A stretch of DNA of 7,893 nt from Verrucomicrobiota bacterium. GTDB lineage: Bacteria; Verrucomicrobiota; Verrucomicrobiia; Verrucomicrobiales; DEV007. Positions 7,001 to 7,893 of the stretch are shown here, piece by piece (position 1 is the first letter of the stretch; each line of letters opens with the position of its first letter). The stretch is from NCBI GenBank assembly GCA_020630835.1, contig JAHDIL010000071.1, positions 1-7,893 on the forward strand. The letters run 5' to 3'. A program made the position numbers and the translations under genes. The notes under the pieces were generated by a model. It was not told where the DNA came from. It saw only the letters and a list, made by a program, of their open reading frames with translations, and did no database searches.

Positions 7001-7893
7001 ATGCAACTCACAGATCTGAACATCGCCTCAAATGTGCCTTTGCCCGCGCCTGCTTTCCTCATGCATCAGCAGCAGCGCACACCGCAGCAGGCTGAATTTG
7101 TCAGCGCTGCCCGCGGTGCAATCGTAGATATCTTGCAAAGAACATCTCCCCGTTTTGTTCTATTCTGTGGCCCCTGCTCGATACATGACCCTGCTCAGGG
7201 CGTTGACTATGCCAGCAAGCTCCTTGCCCTGCGCGAAGAGGTTGGCGACGTGATCGAGATTGTCATGCGCGTCTATTTTGAGAAACCGCGCACTTCTGTA
7301 GGATGGAAGGGGTTGATCATGGATCCTGACCGAGATGGAACGGCTAACCTGGCGGATGGGCTGAAGATCGCCCGGGAACTGCTCAGCGAAATAGTCTCTC
7401 TGGGAATGCCAACGGCTACAGAGTTTCTCGACCCGATTACTCCACAATACATCGCGGACCTCATTTGTTGGGCTGCGATTGGTGCTCGCACGGTTGAGTC
7501 ACAGACTCACCGTCAGATGGCATCGGGATTATCAATGCCAGTGGGCTTCAAGAACCCAACTTTCGGTGGATTAGCAGCCATGGTCAATGCGCTAACAGCA
7601 GCAAAAGCATCTCAGACTTTCTTTGGGATCTCGCCGGAAGGGGTTGCCTCTATGGTTACCACTACGGGAAACCCCAATTGTCACGGTGTCCTGCGTGGCG
7701 GTGAAGCTGGTCCGAATTATGATGAGAAATCCGTTGCTGATGCCATTGCAGCCCTAGAGGCCGGTGATGTTTTGTCATCGGTGATAGTTGATGCGAGCCA
7801 TGCAAATTGTGCAAAGGATTTCACAAAGATGTCTTCCGTTTTCGAGGAGACGATCCGGCAACGTGCCGCGGGGAACGAAAGGCTCGTAGGTGC
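7001..7893 (+). CDS. Class I DAHP synthase (3-deoxy-7-phosphoheptulonate synthase), 3' end missing
   Basis: This enzyme condenses phosphoenolpyruvate and erythrose-4-phosphate to DAHP, the first step of the shikimate pathway, in the cytoplasm. The 297 visible residues align along their length with E. coli AroF/AroG/AroH (about 350 residues), so ~50 C-terminal residues are missing. Seen directly: GPCSIHDP with metal-ligand Cys59; VMRVYFEKPR with Arg90 and Lys95; VGWKGLI; GAR with Arg163; ESQTHRQMASGLSMPVGFKN with Lys184; LRGG with Arg232; and DASHAN with metal-ligand His267. These match E. coli AroG C61, R92, K97, R165, K186, R234 and H268. The remaining metal ligands (AroG Glu302, Asp326) lie past the window edge. 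ATG 7001 is the first start after an in-frame stop at 6959-6961 and puts the N-terminus at the family's usual length, including the region used in feedback control. Gly209 sits where Phe-inhibited enzymes have Ser, hinting at tyrosine control. I give no symbol because the paralogue cannot be settled from sequence alone. Confidence 0.97.
   Translation, partial: MQLTDLNIASNVPLPAPAFLMHQQQRTPQQAEFVSAARGAIVDILQRTSPRFVLFCGPCSIHDPAQGVDYASKLLALREEVGDVIEIVMRVYFEKPRTSVGWKGLIMDPDRDGTANLADGLKIARELLSEIVSLGMPTATEFLDPITPQYIADLICWAAIGARTVESQTHRQMASGLSMPVGFKNPTFGGLAAMVNALTAAKASQTFFGISPEGVASMVTTTGNPNCHGVLRGGEAGPNYDEKSVADAIAALEAGDVLSSVIVDASHANCAKDFTKMSSVFEETIRQRAAGNERLVG

Noticed and set aside
7160..7491. Antisense open frames opposite the DAHP synthase gene.
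   Set aside because: The + strand frame encodes a well-conserved enzyme with all expected active-site residues, so the antisense frames are by-products of its codon use.

Overview
The window holds the end of one operon and the start of a separate metabolic gene, all on the + strand. Positions 2-6948 carry four tightly packed genes: a 5'-truncated helical/PQQ-type beta-propeller protein, a DUF58 protein, a BatA-like membrane protein with a von Willebrand A (VWA) domain, and an 863-residue membrane protein with two VWA-type domains around a glutamine-amidotransferase-like domain. After a 52-base gap, positions 7001-7893 encode most of a class I DAHP synthase (AroF/AroG/AroH family), cut by the right edge. 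Coding density is nearly complete, and no RNA gene, mobile element, CRISPR array or long repeat is visible.

The DUF58 / BatA-like / VWA-GATase set is the core of a MoxR-associated (Bat-like) locus. In such loci a MoxR-family AAA+ ATPase is normally encoded just upstream; none lies in this window, so it would be expected beyond the left edge. The three core proteins all retain the metal-ion-dependent adhesion site (MIDAS) DxSxS motif. The DUF58 protein has no membrane segment, while the other two have paired N-terminal and single C-terminal membrane segments. A plausible reading is a membrane-anchored VWA assembly with a soluble DUF58 adaptor, possibly remodelled by the ATPase and acting in envelope maintenance or stress. 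The biochemical role of this family is not well established, and nothing in the sequence fixes a substrate. The propeller protein ends five bases before the DUF58 start, so it is likely co-transcribed and may be a protein-interaction partner.

Translation seems to rely on coupling. The DUF58 start has no well-placed Shine-Dalgarno (SD) sequence. The 863-residue protein starts on the base after the previous stop codon, in the same frame and behind a pyrimidine-rich stretch. Only the BatA-like gene has a clear purine-rich ribosome site.

The DAHP synthase is functionally unrelated and probably has its own promoter: a perfect TTGACA with a 17-base spacer and a weaker TAGAAG sits in the gap. All active-site residues expected in the visible part are present.

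The organism is a bacterium of moderate GC content. Long VWA-GATase proteins beside DUF58 and BatA-like genes are common in the Planctomycetes-Verrucomicrobia group, so a verrucomicrobial or related source is a reasonable but low-confidence guess. The window looks like an accessory-flavoured but recognisable chromosomal region, with no convincing evidence of a wholly new system.
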